A stretch of DNA of 64,000 nt from Brucella cytisi (GCA_012103075.1 JAAVLQ010000001.1:682001-746000), one strand, 5' to 3'; numbered from the stretch's first letter, positions 22,650-31,631 are shown. The notes: generated by a model from the sequence alone, not told the origin. Translations and numbers: made by a program.

Positions 22650-24179
22650 TTCAGACCACTGACAAACCCGTCGATATTTTCGGCGGGTTTTGTTCTTGGG
22701 ACTATGCTGTTTTCGGCGGCGGAGTTTTGACGCCGATCGAGAAGGGTGTATCCAGCTCACGCGATGGCCGGTTTTGGCCCTTTGGTGAGCGCCATTGCGA
22801 TCTTCTTGATGTTCTGGGCACTCGCGGCCAGCAGGCATTGCCATTTGACCTTGATGAGGCCACGGAACCCGGCATAGCGATGTCCATGCAACTGCTTGGC
22901 ATCGGCAAAGGAACGCTCCACCGTCTCCTTGCGTCGTTTGTAGATGGCCTTGCCCCAAGGCGTGAGGCGGTGGGTGTCGGTGCGCTCGCGGGCATCGGCC
23001 CACACATGGCGGGTGATGGTGCGTTCCGCCCCGGCGTTGCTGGTGCAGGAGGCGAGAAGCGGGCAGTCGCCGCAGATGGCCGGGTCGGAGCGATAGTGGC
23101 GATAGCCGTTGCGGTCGGTGGTGGCATAAGTCAGGAGTTGGCCTTCAGGGCAGCGGTAGCCGTCAACCGCGCCGTCGTAGACGAATTTCGACTTGCGCAT
23201 CATGCCGGGTTTGGGCGGTGTTGGATTGCGATAGCCGGTGACACCGAGGATGGCGCGCTCCTCCAGTCCCCGGCGATGCCGGATGTGGTATAGCCGGCAT
23301 CGAGCCCGACGGCACCGACAGCAAAGCCGAAGCGCTCACGCTGCCGGTCAAGCCGCCCCGTGTAGACGATGCTGTCATGGACGTTTGCCGGGGTGACATG
23401 GGTATCGGTGATGATGGCAAGCCGGCCGTCCACCGTGCGATGGTCGAGATAGAAGAAGCCCTTCGGCTTGCCGTCGCGCACCATGTAGCCGCTGTCAGGA
23501 TCGGTGCGGCTGACCTTGGTCTCCGTCACCTGCGGCGCGTGCTCTTTTCCTTCAATGGCTTCTGGCCGTGCAGCGCCCGCTCGGCCTCGATCGCCCTGTC
23601 GAGAGCGGCCCAATAGTCGGCGCGCGACTTCTCGATCATGGCCAGATCATACTTGCCCTTGTTGGCATTGGCCTTCAGATGGGTCGAGTCGGTATAGAGC
23701 ACCGTCCCGTCGACCAGCCCATGGCCAATCGCCTGTTCGACGATATGGTCGAAGATGTCCCGGGCCACCGATGCGTCGTTAAAACGCCGGCGGCGGTTCT
23801 GCGACAGCGTCGAGGCATCGAACACACCATCGGTCAGCTTCATCCTCAGAAACCAGCGATAGGCGACATTGACCTCGATCTCGCGCACCAGCTGACGTTC
23901 CGAGCGGATGCCGAACAGGTAGCCGATGAACAAAGCCTTGAACATCAAGGTCGGATCGAGCGCCGGGCGGCCGTTGTCGGCGCAGTAAAGTCCGGCAACC
24001 CGATCATGGATAAAGGAGAAGTCTATCACCGCATCGATCTTGCGAAGCAGATGATCCTTGGGCACCGGGCTGTCGAGCGTTACCATCTCGAGAGCCGTCT
24101 GGGACGGAGCAGGTTTCTTCAACATGACCCACTGAATCACAAACCCCTGAACAAGGCCGGGGTTTGTCAACAGTCTGAA
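22650..24179 (-). mobile_element. IS1182-family insertion sequence, copy A
   Basis: A 1530-bp element whose ends are imperfect inverted repeats: TTCAGACCACTGACAAACCC on the left and the complement of TTCAGACTGTTGACAAACCC on the right (17 of 20 match). It holds a single transposase gene on the minus strand. It is flanked by the 17-bp hairpin repeat at 22633 and 24180. Before insertion this hairpin was a bidirectional terminator between the convergent etfD and the phosphatase-fold gene. Copy B at 29344 has the same ends in inverse orientation. Confidence 0.9.
22757..24125 (-). CDS. IS1182-family DDE transposase, frame-broken
   Basis: Transposase of about 456 aa when corrected. The N-terminal DUF772 part reads DHLLRKIDAVIDFSFIHDRV, RPALDPTLMFKALFIGYLFG and RSERQLVREIEVNVAYRWFL. 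The catalytic core has GTVLYTDSTHLKANANKGKY (first Asp) and GFAVGAVGLDAGYTTSGIAG (second Asp), with ETVERSFADAKQLHGHRYAG for the Glu. Two breaks (about 23531-23543 and the CCCC at 23268-23271) are shared exactly with copy B, so they are either systematic reading errors or an ancestral defect. ATG at 24125 (MLKKPAPSQ) is the family start. Confidence 0.88.
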
Positions 24180-24196
24180 GGCGGTCTGAGACCGCC
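24180..24196. terminator. Right target repeat of IS copy A, terminator of the phosphatase-fold gene
   Basis: Second copy of GGCGGTCTGAGACCGCC, followed on the plus strand by seven T. Read on the minus strand it lies 6 nt past the stop of the gene at 24202-25214. Each convergent gene thus keeps one hairpin. Confidence 0.85.
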
Positions 24197-24201
24197 TTTT
24201 T

Positions 24202-25214
24202 TTATCGCAGCATGACGGATTGGGTTTCGGGTTCCTCTTCATCTGGCCGAACGGGCGGTGGAACGGAAAAATCGAGCCGCACTGGCAGATGATCGGAGCC
24301 GGCATCTTCGCGAGCGGAAACCTTCGCTCCTCCGATTTCAGGGCTTACGAGTATCTGATCAATTGGCAGGCCGATATAGGGCGCGAGCGTAACAGGCAGC
24401 AGATGCGTCATCCACGTGCCGCCAATACCGGTCATATGGCGGGTGCCGGAAGCATGTTCGACACGACGGACGGCATTGCTCCACGGTGCCGCATTGAAAT
24501 CACCAGCGACGACCAGTGGGCCTTTCAGCTTCTGCAGTTCCGGTTCGATGTAGCGGAGTTGATAAGGCTGCCAGCGCGGCCATGGCCATGAAAAGTGCAG
24601 TGCTGCGACATGCACGGTTGTTCCACCGAAATTGATCGGCGCAATTGCGAGCAAACCATCGCCGACGCAGGCCGTCTGCGCATCCCGCTGAAAGGCCGCT
24701 TCGACAGGATGCCCACGCCCCATGTGTTGGGATCGTCAGCACAATTGAGATGGTAGGGATAGGAGCCCCGGAGAATGGTGAGCCACATGGTCCATTGGTC
24801 GCTCGCTTCCTCATAGGTGACGACGTCCGGCTTCTCCCGCGCGATCATCTGGAGAAGGCGTTTCGGCTCGGGATTATCTTCGCGTAAATTGATCTGGACG
24901 AGACTGTAGCGTGCGCCGCCTTGTTCCTGTGCGTGGGCGCCCGTGGAATCGCTCAAGAAATCGCGGGCGGCACCAATGGTTGTGCTGAGTGCCATGACGG
25001 CAAACAGCAGCAGCATCGCCGCCTCGCGTCGCATTTTGGTGAAAAGCAAGGGAACGGTCAGCACCGTCAGCAAGACGGCGAGGTGGGCTCTGAAGTGCGA
25101 GAAAGAATCGAGAGCCGGATGCACCGCTCCAAGAAATCCTAGTACGAGCGGGACCGACAGCGCGACAGCAGCCAGTAGCAACAGGAATGAAAGGTTTTCA
25201 TGGCGTTTCGACAT
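24202..25214 (-). CDS. Membrane-anchored endonuclease/exonuclease/phosphatase-fold protein, one frameshift
   Basis: It has an N-terminal membrane domain of about 85 residues with three hydrophobic helices (LSFLLLLAAVALSVPLVLGF, LAVLLTVLTVPLLFTK, AAMLLLFAVMALSTTIGAA), then an EEP-superfamily domain. The metal and phosphate-site motifs are SLVQINLREDNPEP, DVVTYEEASDQW, LVVAGDFNAAPWSNAVRRVE and the C-terminal GSDHLPVRLDF. One indel near 24700 splits the domain. About 338 aa corrected. The fold covers nucleases and phosphodiesterases; the substrate is not predictable. Its 3' end sits against the IS target hairpin. Confidence 0.82.
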
Positions 25215-25323
25215 GAAATGCCTCTAGCTATTGAATACGGCGCGATGATGAAGAGGAAGGCAGTATGTTGAGAACGTCAGTTGTTCCCGACCGACAAGTG
25301 CCCCACTGCTTGTTGCCCTAACT

Positions 25324-26827
25324 TCACTGGAAAGCCGTCTCGTAGAAGCTACGGAGCTTGCGGGAATGCAGCCGCTCGTCGGGCATGGCAGCGATTTTTT
25401 CCATCGCGCGGATACCGATGCGCAGATGCTGTGCGACCTGCCTCTTGTAAAACTCGGTAGCCATGCCCGGCAGTTTCAATTCGCCGTGCAGCGGCTTGTC
25501 GGAAACACATAGCAGGGTGCCGTAAGGCACACGGAAACGGAAACCATTGGCCGCGATAGTGGCGGATTCCATATCAAGCGCAACGGCGCGCGCCTGCGAA
25601 AGACGTTGCACCGGGCCGCGCTGGTCGCGCAGTTCCCAGTTGCGATTGTCGATGGTTGCAACCGTGCCTGTGCGCATGATCTGTTTCAGGTCATATCCCT
25701 CGAGACCGGTAATTTCCTCTACGGCTTCTTCCAGTGCAACCTGAATTTCCGCAAGTGCTGGCAATGGTACCCAGACGGGCAGATCATCATCGAGAACATG
25801 ATCCTCACGCATATAGGCATGTGCCAGAACGTAATCGCCAAGCTGTTGGCTGTTCCGCAAGCCAGCGCAGTGACCAAGCATCAGCCGGGCGTGAGGGCGC
25901 AGCACTGCGATATGGTCAGTTATGGTTTTGGCATTGGACGGACCTACGCCAATATTGACCATGGTAATGCCCGAATGGTCGGCCCGCTGCAGGTGATAGG
26001 CTGGCATCTGGGGCAGGCGGGGCAGGGCGCTGCCACTGCTTGGTTCAGTCTCGCCCGCGCGTGTAATCAGATTGCCCGGTTCAACGAACTGTTCATAACC
26101 GCCGCCGCCTTCTGCCATCAATTCGCGGGCATAGGCGCAGAACTCGTCCATATAGAACTGGTAGTTGGTGAAGAGCACGAAATTCTGAAAATGCGCCGGA
26201 TTGGTCGCGGTATAATGCGCGAGCCGATGCAGCGAATAATCGATGCGCTGGGCGGTGAATGGCGCAAGCGGCATCGGTTCGCCCGGTGCGGGCTCGAAGT
26301 CGGCGTTGACGATCTTGTCGTCGGTCGCCGCCAGATCGGGTACATCGAACAGATCCCGCAGCGGATGCGTGAAGGCGTTGGCGACGGAAGCCTCGACATA
26401 GGTGCCTTCCTTGAAGGCAAAATGGATCGGGATCGGCGTCGAGGATTCCTTCACTGTCACGGTCACACCGTGATTGCGCATCAGGAGGCGAATTTGCTCG
26501 TTCAGATAATGATCGAACAAGTCGGGCCGCGTGATGTTTGCGGAATAATCACCCGGTGTCGAGACATGGCCATAGGCCAGCCGCGAATCCACATGAGCGA
26601 AGCTGGATGTGGATAGGCAGATCTCCGGGATAATAAGCGCGGTAACGTTGCGGCGGAACCTCACCTCGCGCAACCTTCTCGAACGCATCGCGCAAGAAGG
26701 CCGTATTGCGATCATAGAGCTTTTGCAGGGCGGCAACCGCCGCGCTGGCATCGTTGAAAACCTCCGGATCAACGGTCGGAGGCGTTTTGATCTCAGTCAG
26801 AAATGGATGTTCGATTCGCTGTGTCAT
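25324..26827 (-). CDS. amn: AMP nucleosidase, one frameshift
   Basis: Hydrolyses AMP to adenine and ribose 5-phosphate. The N-terminal AMP-nucleosidase domain (FNDASAAVAALQKLYDRNTA) is followed after an indel near 26640 by AHVDSRLAYGHVSTPGDYSA. The C-terminal phosphorylase-like domain has TMVNIGVGPSNAKTITDHIA, LMLGHCAGLRNSQQLGDYVL and the active-site run RAVALDMESATIAANGFRFR. About 500 aa, normal for bacterial Amn. ATG at 26827. Two micro-genes end 43 nt upstream in the same orientation and may be in the same transcript. Confidence 0.92.
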
Positions 26828-26869
26828 GGCCTAGTATAGCAAAAGTCTATGACCGTGACATGACCCAGT

Positions 26870-27034
26870 TTATGCGATGCGTTGCAGGCTCACATAAAGC
26901 ACGAGGCCGATGCCGCTCATCTGGGAATGCTGGCCAATCTGCGTGTAGGCGAATGTGGCTGCCGGACCGGTGAAAATGGCTGTAAACAGGAAAACCCGAA
27001 GGGCGATTGCGGCGATGGTCCGGGTTCTTTTCAT
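26870..27034 (-). CDS. 54-aa membrane micro-protein
   Basis: Small gene with ATG at 27034 and TAA at 26870-26872. The product starts MKRTRTIAAIALRVFLFTAI, with a basic N-terminus and one hydrophobic segment, then GPAATFAYTQIGQ and a second mildly hydrophobic stretch (MSGIGLVLYVSLQR). I do not recognise the family. Its start overlaps the stop of the next gene upstream (ATGA), and it ends 43 nt before amn. Coupling and the typical signal-anchor layout argue that it is real. A secreted or membrane role is inferred. Confidence 0.55.
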   Translation of the reverse strand: MKRTRTIAAIALRVFLFTAIFTGPAATFAYTQIGQHSQMSGIGLVLYVSLQRIA

Positions 27035-27186
27035 GGCCGCTCTCCGACGGGATTCCGGGTGAATGCGGCGACAGGTCCGATTATGGGTTGATCCCGGTAG
27101 ACGTTGTACCTCTGGTCAACGAAAATGCTGGCGACAGCGGCAATGCCGACGATCATCAGACAGACAATTGTTAAACGCCGAAGCAT
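27031..27186 (-). CDS. 51-aa membrane micro-protein, first of a coupled pair
   Basis: ATG at 27186, TGA at 27031-27033. The product MLRRLTIVCLMIVGIAAVAS continues with IFVDQRYNVYRDQPIIGPVA: a basic start, one membrane helix and a short periplasmic tail ending NPVGERP. Family not recognised. It overlaps the next gene by 4 nt, so the two are likely co-translated, and amn follows. Evidence is gene layout and composition only. Confidence 0.55.
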   Translation of the reverse strand: MLRRLTIVCLMIVGIAAVASIFVDQRYNVYRDQPIIGPVAAFTRNPVGERP

Positions 27187-27411
27187 ACCGGTTGGCCCCC
27201 AAAGCCGCTGTGATTTCTGTTCTCCCTCGTCAATTTAGCTGATGCGCCTGAACCCTCCCTGAGAGCATCGTTCATGTGGCGTTCAAAAATATTGATGTTC
27301 CTTTTATTGCGGTGCATGGCTCTTGTGCCTGCTCGAAAGGGTCTTATGTTTCCCATCATTGGAATGCGGGAACATGTCCCGCTCAACGTCAGGATCAGCG
27401 GGAGAGAGCCC

Positions 27412-28122
27412 ATGGCCGAACAGACCAAGCCCATCGAGTTGTATTATTGGCCCACACCGAACGGCTTCAAGATCAGCATCATGCTGGAAGAGCTGGGCGT
27501 TCCCTACGAGGTCAAGTATGTCAATATCGGAAAGGGCGATCAGTTTCAGCCGGACTTTTTGAAGATTGCTCCGAACAACCGTATGCCCGCCATCATCGAT
27601 CCGGAAGGACCGGACGGCCGGCCGATTTCGGTGTTCGAGTCCGGAGCAATCCTGCAGTATCTCGGGCGGAAATTCGGTAAGTTCTACCCGACCGATGAAC
27701 GCAAGCGCGTTGCCGTTGACGAATGGCTGATGTGGCAGATGGGTGGCCTCGGCCCGATGTCCGGGCAGGCCGGGCATTTCCGTGTGTATGCGCCGGAAAA
27801 GGTTCAGTACGGCATCGACCGCTATACCAACGAAGTCAATCGTCTCTATGGTGTCCTGAATAGGCAGTTGGAAGGCAAAGAATACATTGCAGGCGAATAT
27901 TCAATTGCCGACATGGCTTCGATCGGCTGGATCAATGCCTTTAAGAACTATGACCAGAACCCGGATGATTTCCCGAACCTGAAGCGCTGGCATGGGACGG
28001 TGAATGCTCGTCCGGCTGTTCAACGCGGTCTGCTTGTCGGGAAAGAAGAACGAGAAAAATCCAATCTGGCAACCGACAAGGAAGCCCAAAAATTCTCTTC
28101 GGCCAGAAGGCACGCTGAATAA
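27412..28122 (+). CDS. Glutathione S-transferase family protein (YfcG/YghU type)
   Basis: Cytoplasmic thiol enzyme of the Nu-class GST or disulfide-bond oxidoreductase group. The N-terminal thioredoxin-like domain shows YYWPTPNGFKISIMLEELG with the TPNG motif in place of a Tyr/Ser active site, then NNRMPAIIDPEG (cis-Pro) and SVFESGAILQYLGRKFG. The helical C-terminal domain has EYSIADMASIGWINAFKNYD. ATG at 27412 gives the family N-terminus MAEQTKPIELYYWP; an in-frame upstream start adds unrelated residues. A lost A near 28090 probably shifts the tail; the corrected end would be KILFGQKAR at 28118. Confidence 0.88.
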   Translation: MAEQTKPIELYYWPTPNGFKISIMLEELGVPYEVKYVNIGKGDQFQPDFLKIAPNNRMPAIIDPEGPDGRPISVFESGAILQYLGRKFGKFYPTDERKRVAVDEWLMWQMGGLGPMSGQAGHFRVYAPEKVQYGIDRYTNEVNRLYGVLNRQLEGKEYIAGEYSIADMASIGWINAFKNYDQNPDDFPNLKRWHGTVNARPAVQRGLLVGKEEREKSNLATDKEAQKFSSARRHAE

Positions 28123-28132
28123 GTGTTCAAAG

Positions 28133-28162
28133 AAAAGGGCAGCCTCAAAAGCTGCCCTTTTT
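28133..28162. terminator. Bidirectional terminator between the GST and DUF2147 genes
   Basis: Stem AGGGCAGC / GCTGCCCT with a 6-7-nt loop, A-run before and TTTTTT after, between two convergent genes. The loop is larger than in the hairpins hit by the IS. Confidence 0.8.
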
Positions 28163-28183
28163 TATTCCGGATGCCACTGGATA

Positions 28184-28531
28184 TTACTGGCGCGTGAGGC
28201 TCTCGCTCTTGCAGATCAAACCGCCCATCACGCAGCCTGAAAGCGAAAGCGTATTGCCTTTAACGCTGGCCTTACCGGTATAGGTTTTGCCTTCATCCAG
28301 CTTGTTGACCTCACCCTTGTAGCTGCCGCCTGTGCCTGACATCGTGCCAATGGACTTGCCCTTGTATTCGCCGGTCTGCACCGTACCGCAGAACTTGTTG
28401 GCGCCGCAGGATGTATAGCTGATGATTGTGCCATTCGGGCGCTTCCACGTGCCGACAATTCCTTCATCGGCAAGAGCAGGAACGGCAAAAGTGGCTGCAA
28501 GCGTCATTCCAAGAATAAGTGTGCGGATCAT
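28184..28531 (-). CDS. DUF2147 periplasmic protein
   Basis: 115-aa secreted protein. It has a signal peptide MIRTLILGMTLAATFAVPAL ending ADEG, then the DUF2147 fold: GIVGTWKRPNGTIISYTSCG, two cysteines (YTSCGANKFCGTV), GEYKGKSIGTMSGTGG and a C-terminal SGCVMGGLICKSESL with another Cys pair. ATG at 28531 gives the clean signal peptide; upstream in-frame codons do not. Function unknown in the family. An operator-like site lies about 112 bp upstream. Confidence 0.85.
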   Translation of the reverse strand: MIRTLILGMTLAATFAVPALADEGIVGTWKRPNGTIISYTSCGANKFCGTVQTGEYKGKSIGTMSGTGGSYKGEVNKLDEGKTYTGKASVKGNTLSLSGCVMGGLICKSESLTRQ

Positions 28532-28642
28532 TCTTTCCTCCCAAATCGCCGCAAATCCCGGTTCTGTTCTGTCGGGTGGGCGATGAAACCGCTGTGATGC
28601 ACTCTGAAGTTTGAGGCAGAAGGCTCCTCGTCCATCCTTCAA

Positions 28643-28662
28643 ACTTACGCAAACGTAAACGT
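28643..28662 (-). promoter_or_regulatory. Operator-like dyad TTACG-TTTG-CGTAA upstream of the DUF2147 gene
   Basis: On the minus strand it reads ACGTTTACGTTTGCGTAAGT, containing a perfect TTACG-N4-CGTAA dyad. It matches the site upstream of etfD at 16 of 20 positions. The rest of the 510-bp gap 28532-29041 shows no gene I can support. Confidence 0.4.
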
Positions 28663-29041
28663 AAACCAGTTTTTGGCGAAGCGGAAGAGGGATATTTGTG
28701 TCGCGCTCGGCACATGAAACACTGCCCTTTGTACACGCACGCCCGCATTCGAATGTTGTCTATAGTTAGCAACTGGTTTCGTTCGATCATGCGGATTTGA
28801 ATCGAATTTTCGCGAAAATCCAGCAATCGGCGGCACTTGCATGTTTAACAAAATCCCAAGTTTACCCCTTGTTCGGATTTTGTTGGTTGCTCGTTAAGCA
28901 TCTGGTTTAACGCGCATTTCAAACCTTTCCCGTAGATTTGAGAGCATGAACGGAACGACAGAGACGGCAGTTTCGAAGCAACCAAATCAGGCTTTGAAAT
29001 AAAGACCGGACGGTTCTCGGGATTTAACAGGGACAAAGAAA

Positions 29042-29300
29042 ATGGCACAGTTTCAGAGCTTCTCGAATACGCACAACGCAGTAGCACAGGATCGCATTCT
29101 TCTGGAAATGGGCATGAAATTTGCCATCGGCCGCGACTGCGAGATCGATGTGGTGGAAGCCCACAAATGGCTGAACATTGCCGCGATCCGCGGCAGTGAA
29201 AAAGGCTGCCCGCATGCGCAATCAGGTGGCTGCCACGATGAGCAAGGGCGAACTGGCAGCAGCGCTGCGCGGCGCGAGGGAGTGGATGACCGCTCACTGA
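29042..29300 (+). CDS. Short helical (Sel1-like) protein, one frameshift
   Basis: About 85 aa when the extra A in the run near 29199 is removed. MAQFQSFSNTHNAVAQDRIL, then GMKFAIGRDCEIDVVEAHKW LNIAAIRG-type repeat, then KAARMRNQVAATMSKGELAA and a C-terminal REWMTAH. The EAHKWLNIAA stretch resembles a Sel1/TPR repeat unit. A conserved short protein in alphaproteobacteria from my recollection; function unknown. It ends 26 nt before the hairpin used as target by IS copy B. Confidence 0.7.
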
Positions 29301-29326
29301 CCGGCAAGATAGTCGCTTATGAAAAA

Positions 29327-29343
29327 GCCGCCTTCAAGGCGGC
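29327..29343. terminator. Hairpin terminator, left target repeat of IS copy B
   Basis: GCCGCCTTCAAGGCGGC: 7-bp stem, 3-nt TCA loop, preceded by AAAAA. Repeated exactly at 30950-30966. It is a terminator for the short helical-protein gene. Confidence 0.85.
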
Positions 29344-29399
29344 TTCAGACTGTTGACAAACCCCCGGCCTTGTTCAGGGGGTTTGTGATTCAGTGGGTC

Positions 29400-30842
29400 A
29401 TGTTGAAGAAACCTGCTCCGTCCCAGACGGCTCTCGAGATGGTAACGCTCGACAGCCCGGTGCCCAAGGATCATCTGCTTCGCAAGATCGATGCGGTGAT
29501 AGACTTCTCCTTTATCCATGATCGGGTTGCCGGACTTTACTGCGCCGACAACGGCCGCCCGGCGCTCGATCCGACCTTGATGTTCAAGGCTTTGTTCATC
29601 GGCTACCTGTTCGGCATCCGCTCGGAACGTCAGCTGGTGCGCGAGATCGAGGTCAATGTCGCCTATCGCTGGTTTCTGAGGATGAAGCTGACCGATGGTG
29701 TGTTCGATGCCTCGACGCTGTCGCAGAACCGCCGCCTGCATAGCGGCAATCTAGGTGAGATCGCATTGCCTCACTAGAAATGTTCCCTGATTGTCGCGCT
29801 ATAGCCGCCGGCGTTTTAACGACGCATCGGTGGCCGGGACATCTTCGACCATATCGTCGAACAGGCGATTGGCCATGGGCTGGTCGACGGGACGGTGCTC
29901 TATACCGACTCGACCCATCTGAAGGCCAATGCCAACAAGGGCAAGTATGATCTGGCCATGATCGAGAAGTCGCGCGCCGACTATTGGGCCGCTCTCGACA
30001 GGGCGATCGAGGCCGAGCGGGCGCTGCACGGCCAGAAGCCATTGAAGGAAAAGAGCACGCGCCGCAGGTGACGGAGACCAAGGTCAGCCGCACCGATCCT
30101 GACAGCGGCTACATGGTGCGCGACGGCAAGCCGAAGGGCTTCTTCTATCTCGACCATCGCACGGTGGACGGCCGGCTTGCCATCATCACCGATACCCATG
30201 TCACCCCGGCAAACGTCCATGACAGCATCGTCTACACGGGGCGGCTTGACCGGCAGCGTGAGCGCTTCGGCTTTGCTGTCGGTGCCGTCGGGCTCGATGC
30301 CGGCTATACCACATCCGGCATCGCCGGGGACTGGAGGAGCGCGCCATCCTCGGTGTCACCGGCTATCGCAATCCAACACCGCCCAAACCCGGCATGATGC
30401 GCAAGTCGAAATTCGTCTACGACGGCGCGGTTGACGGCTACCGCTGCCCTGAAGGCCAACTCCTGACTTATGCCACCACCGACCGCAACGGCTATCGCCA
30501 CTATCGCTCCGACCCGGCCATCTGCGGCGACTGCCCGCTTCTCGCCTCCTGCACCAGCAACGCCGGGGCGGAACGCACCATCACCCGCGCCATGTGTGGG
30601 CCGATGCCCGCGAGCGCACCGACACCCACCGCCTCACGCCTTGGGGCAAGGCCATCTACAAACGACGCAAGGAGACGGTGGAGCGTTCCTTTGCCGATGC
30701 CAAGCAGTTGCATGGACATCGCTATGCCGGGTTCCGTGGCCTCATCAAGGTCAAATGGCAATGCCTGCTGGCCGCGAGTGCCCAGAACATCAAGAAGATC
30801 GCAATGGCGCTCACCAAAGGGCCAAAACCGGCCATCGCGTGA
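29400..30842 (+). pseudogene. IS1182-family transposase, interrupted by a 68-bp insertion
   Basis: Same transposase as in copy A, from MLKKPAPSQ to GPKPAIA. After SQNRR a 68-bp insert brings an in-frame stop (reading LHSGNLGEIALPH), cutting the protein at about 125 residues before the catalytic core. The two breaks shared with copy A (30054-30066 and GGGG at 30326-30329) are present too, plus an extra CG near 30590. This copy cannot make a whole transposase even if the small indels are read errors. Confidence 0.85.
29737..29804. mobile_element. 68-bp mini-insertion with 5-bp target repeat
   Basis: Absent from copy A. It is flanked by CCGCC on both sides (29732-29736 and 29805-29809). Its ends are imperfect inverted repeats sharing ATAGCG-CAATC (left TGCATAGCGGCAATC, right complement CTATAGCGCGACAATC). 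It carries no gene. It looks like a MITE or a solo end remnant of another IS; parent not identified. Confidence 0.6.
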
Positions 30843-30949
30843 GCTGGATACACCCTTCTCGATCGGCGTCAAAACTCCGCCGCCGAAAACAGCATAGTCC
30901 CAAGAACAAAACCCGCCGAAAATATCGACGGGTTTGTCAGTGGTCTGAA

Positions 30950-30966
30950 GCCGCCTTCAAGGCGGC
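30950..30966. terminator. Right target repeat of IS copy B, terminator of the YitT gene
   Basis: Second GCCGCCTTCAAGGCGGC, followed by TTTTTG. On the minus strand it lies 12 nt beyond the YitT-family stop. Confidence 0.85.
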
Positions 30967-30978
30967 TTTTTGTTTTCT

Positions 30979-31631
30979 TTAGCTTGTGCCGAGATAACGA
31001 CCCGGTTTGTGATTGATTGCGATGATGAGGTTCATGGCAATCGCCCCGATCAGGAAAGCGCCATGTTCTCCCACGGGATAAACAACAGCGAAGCCAGCAT
31101 GATAAGGACATCGAGGCCGAGCTGTAACCAGCCGGCTCTTATCCCATAAGCGTCCTGCAGGTAGAGCGCCAATATGTTGACGCCGCCGACGCCGGAGCGG
31201 TGTCGGAAAAGTGCCAGCACTCCCATACCCATCAAGGTACCGCCCATGAGTGCGGCGAAGAGCGGGTTGACGCTTGAGAAATCGACACTCAAGGGCATTA
31301 GCTGTGCAAAGCCCGACATCATGGCGACGGCGACGAAGGTCCTTATAGTGAAAGCCCAGCCCATTCGACGCACGGCGAAATAATAGAATGGCAGATTGAT
31401 CAGGAAATAGAGCAAGCCGAATTCTGTGCCTGTCGCATATTGGATGAGAAGGGCGATGCCGGCCGTGCTGCCCGTCATCAGCATTGCCCGGCTATAAAGC
31501 GTAATACCAAGCGCGATGAAGGACGTGCCGATCAGCATTGCCATCGCATCTTCATAGAGGCGATGACGATCAAATGTGACTGCTTTCGACGCATCGATGA
31601 GCGGGGCGGCGTTATCAGTGATATCGGCCAC
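30979..31631 (-). CDS. YitT-family membrane protein, one frameshift
   Basis: Polytopic inner-membrane protein of about 217 aa (DUF161/YitT). Helices include AMLIGTSFIALGITLYSRAM, TGSTAGIALLIQYATG with the conserved TGG/TGS loop, LLYFLINLPFYYFAVRRMGW, FVAVAMMSGFAQLMPL and ALMGGTLMGMGVLALFRHRS. A lost C near 31052 shifts the tail; the corrected end is NHKPGRYLGTS at 30979. YitT proteins are uncharacterised transporters or channels. Its 3' end is the second side of the IS copy B target terminator. Confidence 0.83.

Larger units (their letters stand above)
29344..30949 (+). mobile_element. IS1182-family insertion sequence, copy B (inverted, interrupted)
   Basis: Second copy of the element in the opposite orientation to copy A, 1606 bp, with the same imperfect inverted-repeat ends (TTCAGACTGTTGACAAACCC on the left). 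It is flanked by 17-bp hairpin repeats GCCGCCTTCAAGGCGGC at 29327 and 30950. It carries a 68-bp insertion inside the transposase gene, plus a 2-bp CG gain near 30590. Because both copies have their own matching target repeats, they arrived independently and have not recombined with each other. Confidence 0.9.

Noticed and set aside
25606..26616. 336-codon frame antisense to amn
   Set aside because: No motifs; mirrors the codon pattern of amn.
22650..30949. Composite transposon made of the two IS copies
   Set aside because: Target repeats differ between the two copies and match within each, showing two separate insertions.
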